Source: Collybiopsis luxurians FD-317 M1 | Taxonomy: Eukaryota > Basidiomycota > Agaricomycetes > Agaricales > Omphalotaceae | Direction of reading: 5' to 3' | Length of the DNA: 64,000 nucleotides | NCBI GenBank assembly: GCA_000827265.1 | Contig: KN834777.1 | Span: 409,879-473,878, forward strand | Part shown: piece after piece, positions 23,417-34,500 of the stretch | Layout of the letters: each line of letters begins with the position of its first letter | How positions within the stretch are numbered: position 1 is the first letter of the stretch | Notes under the pieces: model-generated | Databases searched by the model: none | What the model saw: only the letters and a program-made list of their open reading frames with translations | What the model was told of the DNA's origin: nothing | Translations under genes and position numbers: made by a program

Positions 23417-24184
23417 GTGCTACAGGAGCGTTTAGTCACTACATCGATTAGCATACCCATCCCTCAAACCATGCTCTACCAACAATCTTTCAGCGGCAAG
23501 ATAGTCGTCCTGAATGGCTTTCCGGGCACGGGGAAATTCACCATCCTCAAGCATGCCAAAGAACTCCTGCCTCCCAACAAGACCTGTCTACTGGACAACC
23601 ACTTGCTCATCGACCCCGTGCAAGCAATCCATCATAACCGAAGCCCCGAACACTACGAGCTGCTGCGCAAGGTCCAGGGGCCCATCTTTGAGGAGTTAAG
23701 CAAACTTGCGCAGAACGGTCATATCGTCCTCATGACGGCCTGCCTGGCCGACGATAACAACACAGATGCCGACTTTTTTCAGGAGCACCTCGCTATGGTG
23801 CACGGCACTGACGTGCCCTTATTCTGGGTCAATGTGCACTGCGACCAGGCGGTCCTGGAGCAGCGTGTCGGGTGCCCGGAGCGTTCCCAGTCGGCGAAGA
23901 CGAAGCTGACGGATGTGGGTGTTCTCTGGAAAATGGCGAACGAGCACCGCCTCATTCAGCCGCGCGAAAGCGGTGACAGGTCGGCGAGGCTGGTTGTCGA
24001 GTCTTTGGATGTTAGCGGGGCGATGGGTATGTCCTTCAGGCGTCTAATGGATATGGTCAGTTTTAACACAGTGTCGAGCGGGTATAAAGCTGGCACCAGA
24101 ATAGTTTATTTGTCACTTGGCCAGATCCATATCATACAAAATAAGCACTCACACTCGGATGAGAAATTGTCAATATACTTTTGA
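23417..24184 (+). CDS. P-loop AAA_33/zeta-toxin-like kinase-fold protein
   Basis: A continuous frame of 255 codons begins at 23417; the internal ATG at 23471 is the more likely start (MLYQQSFSGKIVVLNGFPGTGK). The P-loop reads GFPGTGKF, so the residue after the catalytic lysine is Phe instead of the usual Ser/Thr. Downstream are LLDNHLLIDPVQAIHH (a substrate-loop motif of this family), VLMTACLADDN (Walker B-like region) and an arginine-bearing lid region (ERSQSAKTKLTDV). The fold is that of small nucleotide-dependent kinases; the substrate is unknown. The last ~45 residues look unlike the family, so an intron near 24020-24060 or a displaced stop is possible. Confidence 0.7.
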   Translation: MLQERLVTTSISIPIPQTMLYQQSFSGKIVVLNGFPGTGKFTILKHAKELLPPNKTCLLDNHLLIDPVQAIHHNRSPEHYELLRKVQGPIFEELSKLAQNGHIVLMTACLADDNNTDADFFQEHLAMVHGTDVPLFWVNVHCDQAVLEQRVGCPERSQSAKTKLTDVGVLWKMANEHRLIQPRESGDRSARLVVESLDVSGAMGMSFRRLMDMVSFNTVSSGYKAGTRIVYLSLGQIHIIQNKHSHSDEKLSIYF

Positions 24185-24626
24185 TGTGACTTTTCAACCG
24201 TGGAACAAGGTTTTTAGTAATGTCTGTAGGTGCTGCTTCAGTGCGTCTCGGCATTGCCAGATCCCTTTAAAGTAATGAATTTGAAGTAATTTTAGTACCA
24301 TAACACATAATAAGTAGGACCCATTGAGTTAAGTGGCGAATTTTCATTGCATAATGGTATCACACCCCATGAAGTCATGGTTGTACAACAATTGCCATTC
24401 CATTTTTCAAGATAGAAACTTGAACGTAAATGCTAAAGGTTAGGGATCATTGAGTCAGAAAAGACTGCAGGTTTGCATGCTAGTGTGCATGCAGTTGGTC
24501 CCGGAAGAGACAGATTATCCCCTGCCTCTGTTTTTTTCCAATTCAGAATTAGCCCCTAATTGCAGATAAGTATACTAAATAATTGTACAACTGAAGCCAA
24601 GCAGCGACTAGGATCTAAAACTAAAA
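24185..24626. other. Intergenic, no gene seen
   Basis: AT-rich sequence between the convergent P-loop gene (+) and DUF6533-like copy 2 (-). No motif was recognised. Confidence 0.35.
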
Positions 24627-26205
24627 TTAGTTCTCAGCAGTTGTACTTTGAGTCTGAACCAGCCATATTCGACTGGAATCCCTTGCCCGCAAGTTGAACA
24701 TAAGATGAGACATTATGACACTGGAAATACTGGAGGAGACGGTTATCAAGGATGAACATAGGCATGAAAAAGCACTTACACGCTGGATGGAAATGAAAGC
24801 ATGTCCTTTGTCAGACTCTGCAAGTACGATGAAAAAATTAAGGAGAAAAAGGCCTTGGAAGAAAGAGATATTGCCTACCGATCCAGCCTGATAACATCAC
24901 GCATAAGAAATTGAAGCTTTGATAACCCAAAAACCTTACCCTACAGAGAACCATATTCATAGTATTAATAACGGCTATAATTCCAAAGTACAAAGCACCT
25001 AAAACAAATGAATATATAGTAAACTCAGCCTGAGGATTAAGGTGACTATTTACCATCTCGCATTATCACCGTTATCATTCCACTTGAGAGCAGTTTGAAG
25101 TGATGGCGCATCTTCAAGGCTTTCCAAAGTGTCAGGCAAAAGACACAAAAATCAAATATTACCACTCCAAGCCAAATGTATAGCATATCTAAATATTGCG
25201 CCAGTCCATACAATTACAGTCAAACACCAAAAGCGCGAATTGGGACTAAAAGCAACGCACGCAGGCCCCTGGAAAATTTGTTGGAACAGATACACCTCGA
25301 AGGCTTTAATAGTCTCACTGGCTGTCCGAATATACTCTCCAGCAGCCTGCTTGATTTTCCAGCGACGATGGTAGGAGATTTTGCACAGAGTTATTATATT
25401 TTATAGCGAAATGCACCTGCAGCTGTGGAGTTCCGGGCAATATTCAGTTATGTATATTGAGAAAAGAATGGAAAGCTAACAATGTTGTTACCGAACACAC
25501 ACAGGGTGACTAAACTAAGAAACATTGCTACCTGTTTGCTGTATCCATAAAGCCCATATATGCGGATTATGAAGAGAACTTTAATATTTTTAACATCTTT
25601 GTAGTGGAAACTGACACTGCTGATGAGAATACATACCATTGGTAGTGCCCAGGATTATGCTCAGATAAATCCATCCGAATAAGTCTAAAGCAGAACATCT
25701 AATAGACAAGGTCAAGCATAGATATTCAAAAAAAACCGAAAAGGTTTAGAGAGCTTACCCCTATATAGATTAAGTTTTGCAAACCATATTCGGAGCTTCC
25801 CTTGAACTTACATTGTTCCGAAGCAGAGCTTCAGGCCAGAGGAAGTGCAAAGCACTAGGCAAGATGCCCAAGAGAGTAAAGTATCGATTGAAGTAAAAAA
25901 GTAAACCACCATATCCCAGGGTGGATTTCCAGAAACTTTCAACTTCTATTGCAAAAGTGAGGACATAATCATAAACAACGATAACTGGCCATGGAAAAGA
26001 AGGGCAGGGGATGCAGCGGAAACAGTTGTGATTTATGATTTGAGCAAAACAAGAGCTGCAAAGCAAAACCAGAGGGGCCCACCGACTGATACAAGGTGCA
26101 CAACAAACAACCAGTTTCTAGTGATTCATTCAAAATTGGAAAAATAGGTGACAATATACAAAAAACCTGCATTTGCACTAGGATATCTGCGTTGGTCAAA
26201 AGCAT
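24627..26205 (-). CDS. DUF6533-like seven-helix membrane protein, copy 2
   Basis: Same exon plan as copy 1, from ATG at 26205 (MLLTNADILVQ) to TAA at 24627-24629. Conserved segments are NWLFVVHLVS / VIVVYDYVLTFAIEVESFW, FYFNRYFTLLGILPSAL, IIRIYGLYGYSKQ, ALYFGIIAVINTMNMVL and MSHLMFNLRARDSSRIW. Two differences from copy 1 bear on integrity. The first donor site reads GC (CAAAT|GCAGGT) where copy 1 has GT, and WE at the penultimate junction is CR. The coding exons seen are otherwise open, so this is a diverging paralogue, possibly mis-spliced. Confidence 0.55.
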
Positions 26206-26994
26206 GGAATCGTGTAAATGCAAAGCGTATGAACCGGAGAATAGTGTTGAAGACTTCAAGAGGCATAAGTACGGACAGGTGTTAAATATTGTGAATGGAA
26301 TTCAGGTACCAAGTTCATATCAGAATGTAGAAGCTGCAGGTAATAATAGGTATCCACATGGTCTTTAACTGAGGCTAAGCAGCGCCGAAGTAACCAAAGC
26401 TAAATTTGCGCTGATCAACTCACAGCCTTGTTCTAACTTCTTACTGTTGTGAGCCAGAATTATAGTGAGGACTGAAGCTACAGGCCAGAAGTAGTTTTGC
26501 TTCACACTGGGCAAAGTTTTCACCTTTGGTATGTTTTTAAAGCTAATAGCACTAGAAGACAAGATCTCTTATTCCGATTATAAATATCTTTAGTAGAGCT
26601 CATTTATGGATCAACAACACCTGGAGGAGCAGTGAAAGTTACTGCGGTGATGCACGTACTCGAGAAAATCTCCCTCATAGCCTGTAGCAAGGCGGGAGTC
26701 GATGCAGCTGAAAGTTTTAGAACTGGAACCTTGCACCACCGTAATGGAGAATGATTAATTCGTCGGTGGTTTTTCAGTCTAGGTCAAAAGTTCCCACAAA
26801 GGTGACGTGAATGAGGTTCTTTTATATTAATCTCCCGATTATCAAACAATGGCCGATGAATGAGATGAGACGAGTAAGCGGGTAGTGAAGAGTGATAGCG
26901 ACTCAGTTCCCCACATCAGCTGAGCTAAGATACAGGTTGTTCTTGATAGGAACTGGAACTTGAAATGGAGGAGCAAGGCTCAATTGGGCAAGTA

Positions 26995-27245
26995 ACTGGT
27001 GTTGATTTAACAAATGAAATACAGGCCATGAGCTTAAGCATCATAAGAGAAAATGCACTCTCTAACTAAAGGAGGGCTTTGTATGTAAAGTACATAGGAG
27101 TATGTTGGTTGCAGGATATGCTGTATAAATAGATCAAACCCTGTGCAGGGATCAAAGCTTAGACTCAGAAAGCTGTGTGCAACCTTTCTGTGTGTGCGGA
27201 TTGTTTCCCAGTAAATTAAGGGTGTAACCTTTACATTTTTGGTCT
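26995..27245. mobile_element. Extra insert in duplication copy 2, LTR-like
   Basis: Present in copy 2 but absent at the matching place in copy 1 (about 14780). It contains a promoter-like TATAAATAG (27123-27131) followed by pyrimidine-rich sequence, and its borders start TG and end CA, as a solo LTR would. No target-site duplication was confirmed, so the class is uncertain. Confidence 0.3.
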
Positions 27246-28281
27246 TTTCAAGTTTAGAGAGCCTGTTTTAGGAGCAGTGATGAGGTGGACAAGAATAAGA
27301 TGGGCTTATTACCAGGGACTGAATGACAGAATATGTACAAGGGGGCATGGAGGGGAAGGTATGTCCGCCGACTATTGATAATGATAGCATCGACTTTATG
27401 GCACATCTGCAATACTGTGGGATACTGAGTAGTTTCATTAGCAAGGACTTTGGGGTTTGAGGAGTAGTACCACAACCTTGGCCTTTCCATTGCCTACTCC
27501 AGCCCCTCTGCCTGTACAGAAATGAGCTCTTCCTTTGAGGATAGCATCTCCAAAAACTACAGCTGAGCCTGCAACAGGGGTCTTGAGAATTGAACAGAAC
27601 AGCATGAGAGAGCAGTATCTGTCACTGAGCAGGAGTAGAAATGCAGTCAGGTGAATCTCACAGAGGTATGTTCCAAGTGTCATACCATCTAGATCAGGAA
27701 AAATACCTACAGTGGGCCAGGCAAATCCTGGTAGCCTAAGGGCACCTAGAATACTGGCTAAATCCTAGGGACTCTCAAGAGTCTTAGGTTGCCCAGGCTG
27801 CATGGGCTGGGCTGCCTGGGTTTTTAGCCAATTACTGGGTCCCCTTAAAATTTTTGAGTGACCCCTGGGGCAATCCCTGGGAATCCTTGAGAGTTGCCTT
27901 AAAAGCTGCCTGAAGATGCATGGGGATTCCAGGCTGCCTGAGTCACCTGGGTTATCTGGGTGATCTGGGGTTCTTAGCCAATCCCTACACTCCCCTAAAA
28001 ACCTCCAAAAGATCTTGCAAAAAGCCCTGAGGGTCCATGAAAGGTCCCTGAAGACCCTTGTGAGGATTTCTCAAAGCTTCCTAAAGACCCCCTGAAAGTT
28101 CCTTGAGAATTCCCAGAGAGCTCCCTGAGAGTCTCTGAAGGTCTTTCAGATATCCCTGGGACAGCCTGGAAAAGCCTGGAGATGCTGGGAAATTCCAAGT
28201 ACTACCAAAATATAAATTCAAGAATGTAATATTGACATTCTGAATATTACTATAAATATATAATTATAGCTTGTATAATTT

Positions 28282-28860
28282 ATTTGTCTCATCCCCTCAT
28301 TCTCTCACTCTCTTACCTCCTCATCCTCTCACCCCCTCACCCCCTCATTCCCTCACTCCCTCACACCTTCACCCCTTTACTTCCACATCCCCTCACCTCT
28401 TCACCTCCTCACCCCCTCACCCCTTTACTCCCTCACCCCTCACCCCCTTATTCCCTCACCCCTTCACCCCCTTATTCCCTCACCCCTTCACCCCCTTATT
28501 CCCTCACCCCTTCACCCCCTTATTCCCTCACCCTTTCACCCCCTTATTCCCTCACCCCTTCACCCCCTTATTCTCTCACCCCCTCACCCTCTCACTCCTC
28601 ACCCCTCACCCCCTTACTCCTTCACCCCCTCACTCCCTCACCCCCTCACTCTTTCACCCCCTCATCTCCTCTCCCTCATCTCCTCATCCTCCCTCCATCA
28701 TCCCCTCAACCTTTCTCCCTCTCACCTCTTCACCCCCTCACCCCCTTACTTCCTCACCCTCTCATCCTCCCACCCTTACTTCCTTACCTCCTCACCTCTT
28801 TATTCCTTACCCTCTCACTCTTTTCCTCTTCACCCTTTCTCCTTCCCTCTCTCTCCTCAC
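28282..28860. repeat. Pyrimidine-only tract with 24-bp minisatellite
   Basis: Roughly 580 bp made almost entirely of C and T with scattered A (CCCCTCAC, CCCCTTATT words). At 28441-28582 a 24-bp unit beginning CACCCCCTTATTCCC repeats nearly six times in exact register. The long open frames here are artefacts of the low complexity. Confidence 0.9.
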
Positions 28861-29040
28861 TTATAAAAATAAATGGTGCGAGTTTTTTGAAATCATGTGA
28901 TTGGTCTGTGCACCTGGGAAAGTATCATGTAACCAATGTTGATATTTAATCCAGGTTTGTCTCAAGTTTTGACTTAAACTTCTTTCTCTTCCTTCACTGC
29001 TTCTGTCTAAGTCTTCTATATTTCATCTTCATCTTTTACT

Positions 29041-29275
29041 GGTCCTGGAAGAGGAGGGAAGGCAGGTGGAGCAAGAGCAGGCTGCAGGGAAAGGGGGAGG
29101 AAGGTGAGTAAAGAGAGACAGGGACAGGGACAGGGAGGGGGACAGAGAGAGGGGGAGAGAGAGGGAGGGGAAGAGGGAGAGAGAGAGGAAGGGGGGGAGA
29201 GGGGGAGGGGGAGAAGAAGGGGGAGGGTGAGGGAGGAGGAGGAGAAGGGTGAGGGAGGAGGAGGAGGAAGAGAAA
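29041..29275. repeat. Purine-rich tract
   Basis: About 230 bp of G/A (GGGGGAGAGAGAGGGAGG and similar) on the plus strand. Apparent open frames on either strand are low-complexity artefacts. Confidence 0.9.
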
Positions 29276-29725
29276 GGGCCTTTCCTTCCTTGCATAATAT
29301 ACTCTATTTACATCCTTTGTCCTGCATCTTTATGTAGTGTAGTTCCTACACTGTATCAGTGTATAAGTATTGTATTAGTTGTCAATATGTTTTTGGCATC
29401 ACCTCAAAATTTATATGTCATTGTAGGAATTAATATAAGATAAAATGAGGTGAGTGTCATTTTATTTGCCTTAGGGCTTGCTTCAAGCTGTCTCCAAGAC
29501 ACCCAGAGTTCTCCAGGGACTCTCAAAGACCCTCAGAGATCCTCAAAGCTTACCAGGGACTTTCAGAGATCATTGGGGCTCTTTCAAAGACCCTAAAGAA
29601 TTATAGCATATGGGGGGGTGTCCTCTGGGATTCTGGTGCCCCTGGAATGTCTGGTCAACCCGGGATGCCCAGATAGCCCAAGGGGATTTTCAGTCAGCCT
29701 AGGCTGGGAATACTTTTTGCTGGTG

Positions 29726-31591
29726 TATTTTTATGGCTTTTTAGAGCCCACCATTTTATGCAGAGAGCTCATCCTCATTCTCCAGTGCAATCAACTGGTA
29801 TGTTGATGGGAATACTTATTGATCTGACCTTCAGAGTTGTGCACAGTTAGAGTAGTAGTAAATTGATGCCAAGAATATAGATACTGTATTTTTTGCAGTG
29901 TGAACTCATTGAACAAATTTTCCATTAGGCCAGTGAAAATTGCCATGAATATCTAATCTAGACCCATTTTGGGATATTAGTCAGGATCAGAGCCTATTTC
30001 AACCCCTTCAATTTGAAACATTATTTGCCACCTCTATTTTCTTAGTTTAAATAACCAAAACTGTTTCATGAAACTTGACTGCCCACCCATTGTCTTCTCA
30101 TTGTATTCCCATTCTCAAAGGAGACTAGTATACATGCTGACAATGATCTATGCTGCAATTGGTGTAGCTGTAATGCTGGTGGGGCTTGTGTGTAGGGCAG
30201 GCTTAGGTGTGGCAGCCAGTGAGGAGAGCAGAGATATACAAGGAAGTGTTGCTTAGCATGCAACATTTCAGTGGTTGGTCCAGCCTAATTTAGCTATACA
30301 TGTGCAGTAGTTTGTCTGGCTTCCCTTCAACTTTGACTGGTACAGTTCTCTCTTTTGCACTGCTATTGAGCCTTGGCTTTTTGCCTTCAAACCATCTTAT
30401 TGACTTATCCATCTAAAGTCAATTTAAGGTCAATTCAGGTGTTAGTACAGCAGACAATTAAGGATCATGCATGGAGTGTTCAAATTTTCTCAATTTGAAT
30501 GAAACATTGTATGAGCACAAGACTCAGTGCAACAGTTTCCATTCCATTGATTAAAGCAGGCTGTGCGCCTGTTCCAGACTTGCTTAAAACAGAAAAAGCA
30601 AGATACAAAAACAGCTACTGATGATGAGTATGAAAGCCCAAGCAAGCAGGCAACTACAGAATAAACTACCAGTACTCTTGTGGTTGTCCGACTGAAATGC
30701 ATTAGTGTTGGCCTACTATACATTATGTCCATGAGCAAAAAGTAAAGCTCTACAGATCAAGGACTGGACCACTAAGGTATAAGATACAGCAATACAAAAT
30801 ATTTGGACTATTAAGTAGTTATATGTTGTATGGATCTGGATGGACTCTGAAATCCTAAGGTGTAACTAAAATTGTAAAGAATTGGTAATTGCCACTCCAG
30901 CGGCGCTAAGGATCTGTTATGAGATGCTGATCATTGACTGTAGATGGACCTAATATGATTTGGCCTGACTCATTGTGCACCTCTAGCCTGAGGCCTGATT
31001 ACCCTCATAGCTTCTGTGATAACAATTTACAGCAATTGAGAGCATACATATATATACTCCAGGTAAAGTAAGTAGTAGTGTAGCCAATGAGCTAAAATAA
31101 AATAACTACTACCCAGGGCCAGGTGCCACATTTGCTTCAGTTACTGGCTATTGCTTGGTGGAGGAATTTTCAAGTTTGAGGTCACACAAGTATTGAAGTG
31201 AAATGGAAATATCCTTGACCAGCTTAAATGCCCAAAATTCTTTCAAAAAATACTATTATTATATTTGAACAGTCAAAGTCAACAGGTTAAACTGTTTGAC
31301 AAGAGTTACAACATAAGTTGAATTACATGTAATATAACAGTACCATTACTCAAGAACATGCCAATCTGTAGATATATTGAAAGGGATAATTCTGTCAAAG
31401 TCCATACAATAAACAGAATGGAAGAGATGAGGAATAAATATTAAATACCACATACTACACCAACATTACTACAAATTTAGTCCAAATTTGAACATTGTAT
31501 GTTCAAGGTCAATTAAGATTAAAAAATGGGGTGTTACTTGTATTGTACCATGGGTTCTACTGAGTGCACCAAGATACTGCTCTAGCAAAAT
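29726..31591. other. CG-depleted region without recognised genes
   Basis: AT-rich, only a handful of CG dinucleotides, and open frames below ~85 codons with no motif. Most likely old transposon sequence plus the 3' flank of the NLR-like gene. Confidence 0.35.
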
Positions 31592-34500
31592 TTACTTGGA
31601 AAGTTTCACAGGTGGCTTATTGATTAACAGAGCTTCATTTTGTCTTGCTATATAAGAGTTAACTGTTGCCAAGCTCTGCTTTCTCATCAAAGTAGAAGGA
31701 TGCCGCTCTCCTAGAACTTCCTTGGACATCTCTAATAGAGCTTCATTAATCTGTAGAGCCTCATTATATCTTCCCATTTCAAGGTAACACATTGCCAAGT
31801 TCTGCATTTCTGTGAGAGTACTAGGATGCTGCTTTCCCAGAATTTGTCTAGAAATGTCCACCAGGGGCTCATTAATCTGCAAAGCCTCACTATACCTTCT
31901 CATTCTATAGTAACACATGGCCAAACTCTGCATTTTAGTAAGAGTGTCGGGATGCTGCTCCCCAAGAACTTGTTTGGATACTTCTACCAGGGGCTTCTCA
32001 ATTTGCAGGGCCTCATCATATCTTCCCAGTCTGGAGTAACACAAAGCCAAATTATGCATTTTAGTAAGGGTGTCAGGATGCTGCTCTCCCAGAATTTGCT
32101 TGGACTTCTCCACTAGAGGTTCATTGATTTGCAAAGCTTCAGTATATCTTCCCATCTCATAGTAAGACATTGCCAAGTTTTGCATTTTAGTAAGAGTGTC
32201 AGGATGCTGCTCTCCAAGAACTTGCTTGGATATTTCCACCAGGGGCTTCTCAATTTGCAGAGCCTCATCATATCTTCCCAGTCTGGAGTAACATACAGCT
32301 AAATTCTGCATTTTAGTAAGAGTGTCAGGATGCTGCTCTCCGAGAACTTGCTTGGATATTTCCACCAGGGGCTTTTCAATTTGCAGAGCATCTGTATATC
32401 TTCCCATCTCATAGTAAAACATAGCCAAGTTCTGCATTTTCATAAGAGTGCCAGGATGCTGCCCTCCCAGAACTTGCTTCGAAATTTCTACCAGGGGCTT
32501 TTCAATTTGCAGAGCCTCATCATACCTTCCCAGTCTGGAGTAACACATAGCTAGATTCTGCATTTTAGTAAGAGTGTCAGGATGCTGCTCTCCCAGAATT
32601 TGCTTGGATGTCTCCACTAGAGGCTCATTGATTTGTAAAGCTTCAGTATATCTTCCCATCTTATAGTAAGACATTGCCAAGTTCTGCATTTTAGCAAGGG
32701 TGCTAGGATGCTGCTCTCCCAGAATTTGCTTTGATATCTCCACTAGAGATTCATTAATTTGCAAAGCTTCAGTATATCTTCCCATCTCATAGTAAGATGT
32801 TGCCAAATTCTGCATTTTTGTTAGAGTGCTAGGATGCTGCTCTCCCAGAACTTGCTTCGATATTTCCACAAGGGGCTTCTCAATTTTCAGAGCCTCATCA
32901 TATCTTCCTAGTCTGGAGTAACATCTGGCCAAATTCTGCATTTTGCTAAGAGTTGCAGGGTGCTGCTCTCCCAGAATTTGCTTGGATATATCAACTAGTG
33001 GCTCATTAATCTGCAAAGCCTCATTATATCTGCCCATGTAATAATAAATCATTCCCAGGACCTGCACTCTAGCAAGAGTATCCGGATGCTGCTCTCTCAG
33101 AATTTGCTTGGACCTTTTGACCAAGGGCTCATTAATTTGCAGAGCTTTGTTATATCTGCCCATCTGAGTATAAATTACTGCCAAGTTTTGAAGTCTAGTA
33201 AGAGTATCAGGATGTTGCTCTCCCAGAATTTGCTTAGACATCTCCACTATGGGTTCACTAATTTGCAAAGCTTCCTTATATCTTCCCATCCCATGGTAAC
33301 ACATTGCCAATGTCTGCATTGTAGTAAGAGTATCAGGATGCTGCTCTCCCAGAATTTCCTTAGACATGTTTACCAGGGTCTTATTAATCTGCAAGGCCTC
33401 GGTGTATCTCCCCATCTGATTGTAAATGGTTGCTAAATTCCGCACCCTGGTAAGTGTATCAGGATGTTGCTCTCCGAGAATCTGCTTGGACATCTCTACT
33501 AAGGGCTCATTGATTTTCAAAGCTTCATTAAATTTTCCTATCTCATAGTAACTCATTGCCAAGTTTTGCATTCTATTAAGAGTATCCGGGTGCTCCTTTC
33601 CTTGGATGTTTTTGGACATCTCAAGCAGTGGTTCTTCAATGTGAAGAGCTTCATTAAATTTTCCCTCATGAGAATATGCATTTGCAACATTTTGCAATCT
33701 AGTAAGTGTACCGGGATGCTGCCTCCCAAGCACCTGCATAGATCTCATTGCCAATGACTCTGCCATTTGTAACTCTTCACTATATCTTCCTAACTTTCCC
33801 AATGTCCATACAATGCCATCCATTTGATTCAGAATCTCCAGATACTGTCTCCCAAATCTCTGCTCCATCTTGTGCAATACAGCTTCCTGTATTTCAAGTG
33901 CCCTTTTGTAAAAGCCACATGCAAACCATAACTTCCCCATGGCCTTATCCGTGTGAATATCACCTGTGATTGAAAAGTTCATACAATGATTTACTAGTGT
34001 TCTTAGAAATATAATGTCTGCACCAGATATGGAGATGGCTATAATGCTCTGAGCCCCTTGCTGAACATTCATTTTGACCATGTTGTCAATACTATTGCCA
34101 ATCCATTGATGAACCAATGGGTGTAAGGAGTAAATTTCCTCCTTTGCTATAGTTATCAGTGAATATGAACTGATGGTTTGAATGATCTTGTCCATCAACA
34201 TGTCATCCCATCTTAACTTTTGTGAGGTTAAAATGGCTAAATATGGGTGCGCTGCTAATGTGTATCCATTTTCAATTTGAAAGTTGTCCACTGCCCTCTG
34301 AAATAGTTTTCGAGAAATGCCCTCATAGTGGAAGCATGAACATATCCTCAAAAATGTTCTACATTTTTCATCTAGCTTCTTCCAGCTAAGGTCCCATGTT
34401 GCATAAACTGACAGTGAGTACTTATCAATACTCTGTGGCAGTGATTGATTCATTAACAGCAACTGATGCTTTTCCAGCTTTTCCAAATATGTATTGAGAC

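Larger units (their letters stand above)
24600..27670. repeat. Duplicated block, copy 2
   Basis: Paralogous to 12430-15150 in the same orientation. Relative to copy 1 it carries an extra ~250 bp near 26995-27245, and homology stops just before the left end of TIR element C at 27693. Confidence 0.6.
27693..29725. mobile_element. TIR element C, same family as A and B, expanded by simple repeats
   Basis: The left end reads ATCAGGAAAAATA (27693) and the right end TACTTTTTGCTGGT (about 29711-29724), degenerate copies of the CATCAGGAAAAA ends. The left arm (27700-28190) and right arm (29460-29700) are GC-rich words of the CCTGGG/CCCTGAGG type, as in A. An AT-rich core at 28200-28280 and the shared ATCATGTGA (28890-28900) are present. 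Between them lie a ~580-bp C/T tract and a ~230-bp G/A tract. Ends are weaker than in A and B, so assignment is tentative. Confidence 0.42.

Noticed and set aside
28271..28949. Two overlapping ~210-220-codon open frames on the plus strand
   Set aside because: They translate a pyrimidine simple repeat (Pro/Ser/Leu/His/Thr only) in more than one frame; no gene features.
29029..29337. Open frames of Ser/Leu/Pro or Glu/Gly/Arg
   Set aside because: Low-complexity translation of the purine tract on both strands.
31826..33969. Several plus-strand frames opposite the NLR-like gene
   Set aside because: They recur with the 126-bp TPR period and are antisense shadows of the repeats; no independent motif.
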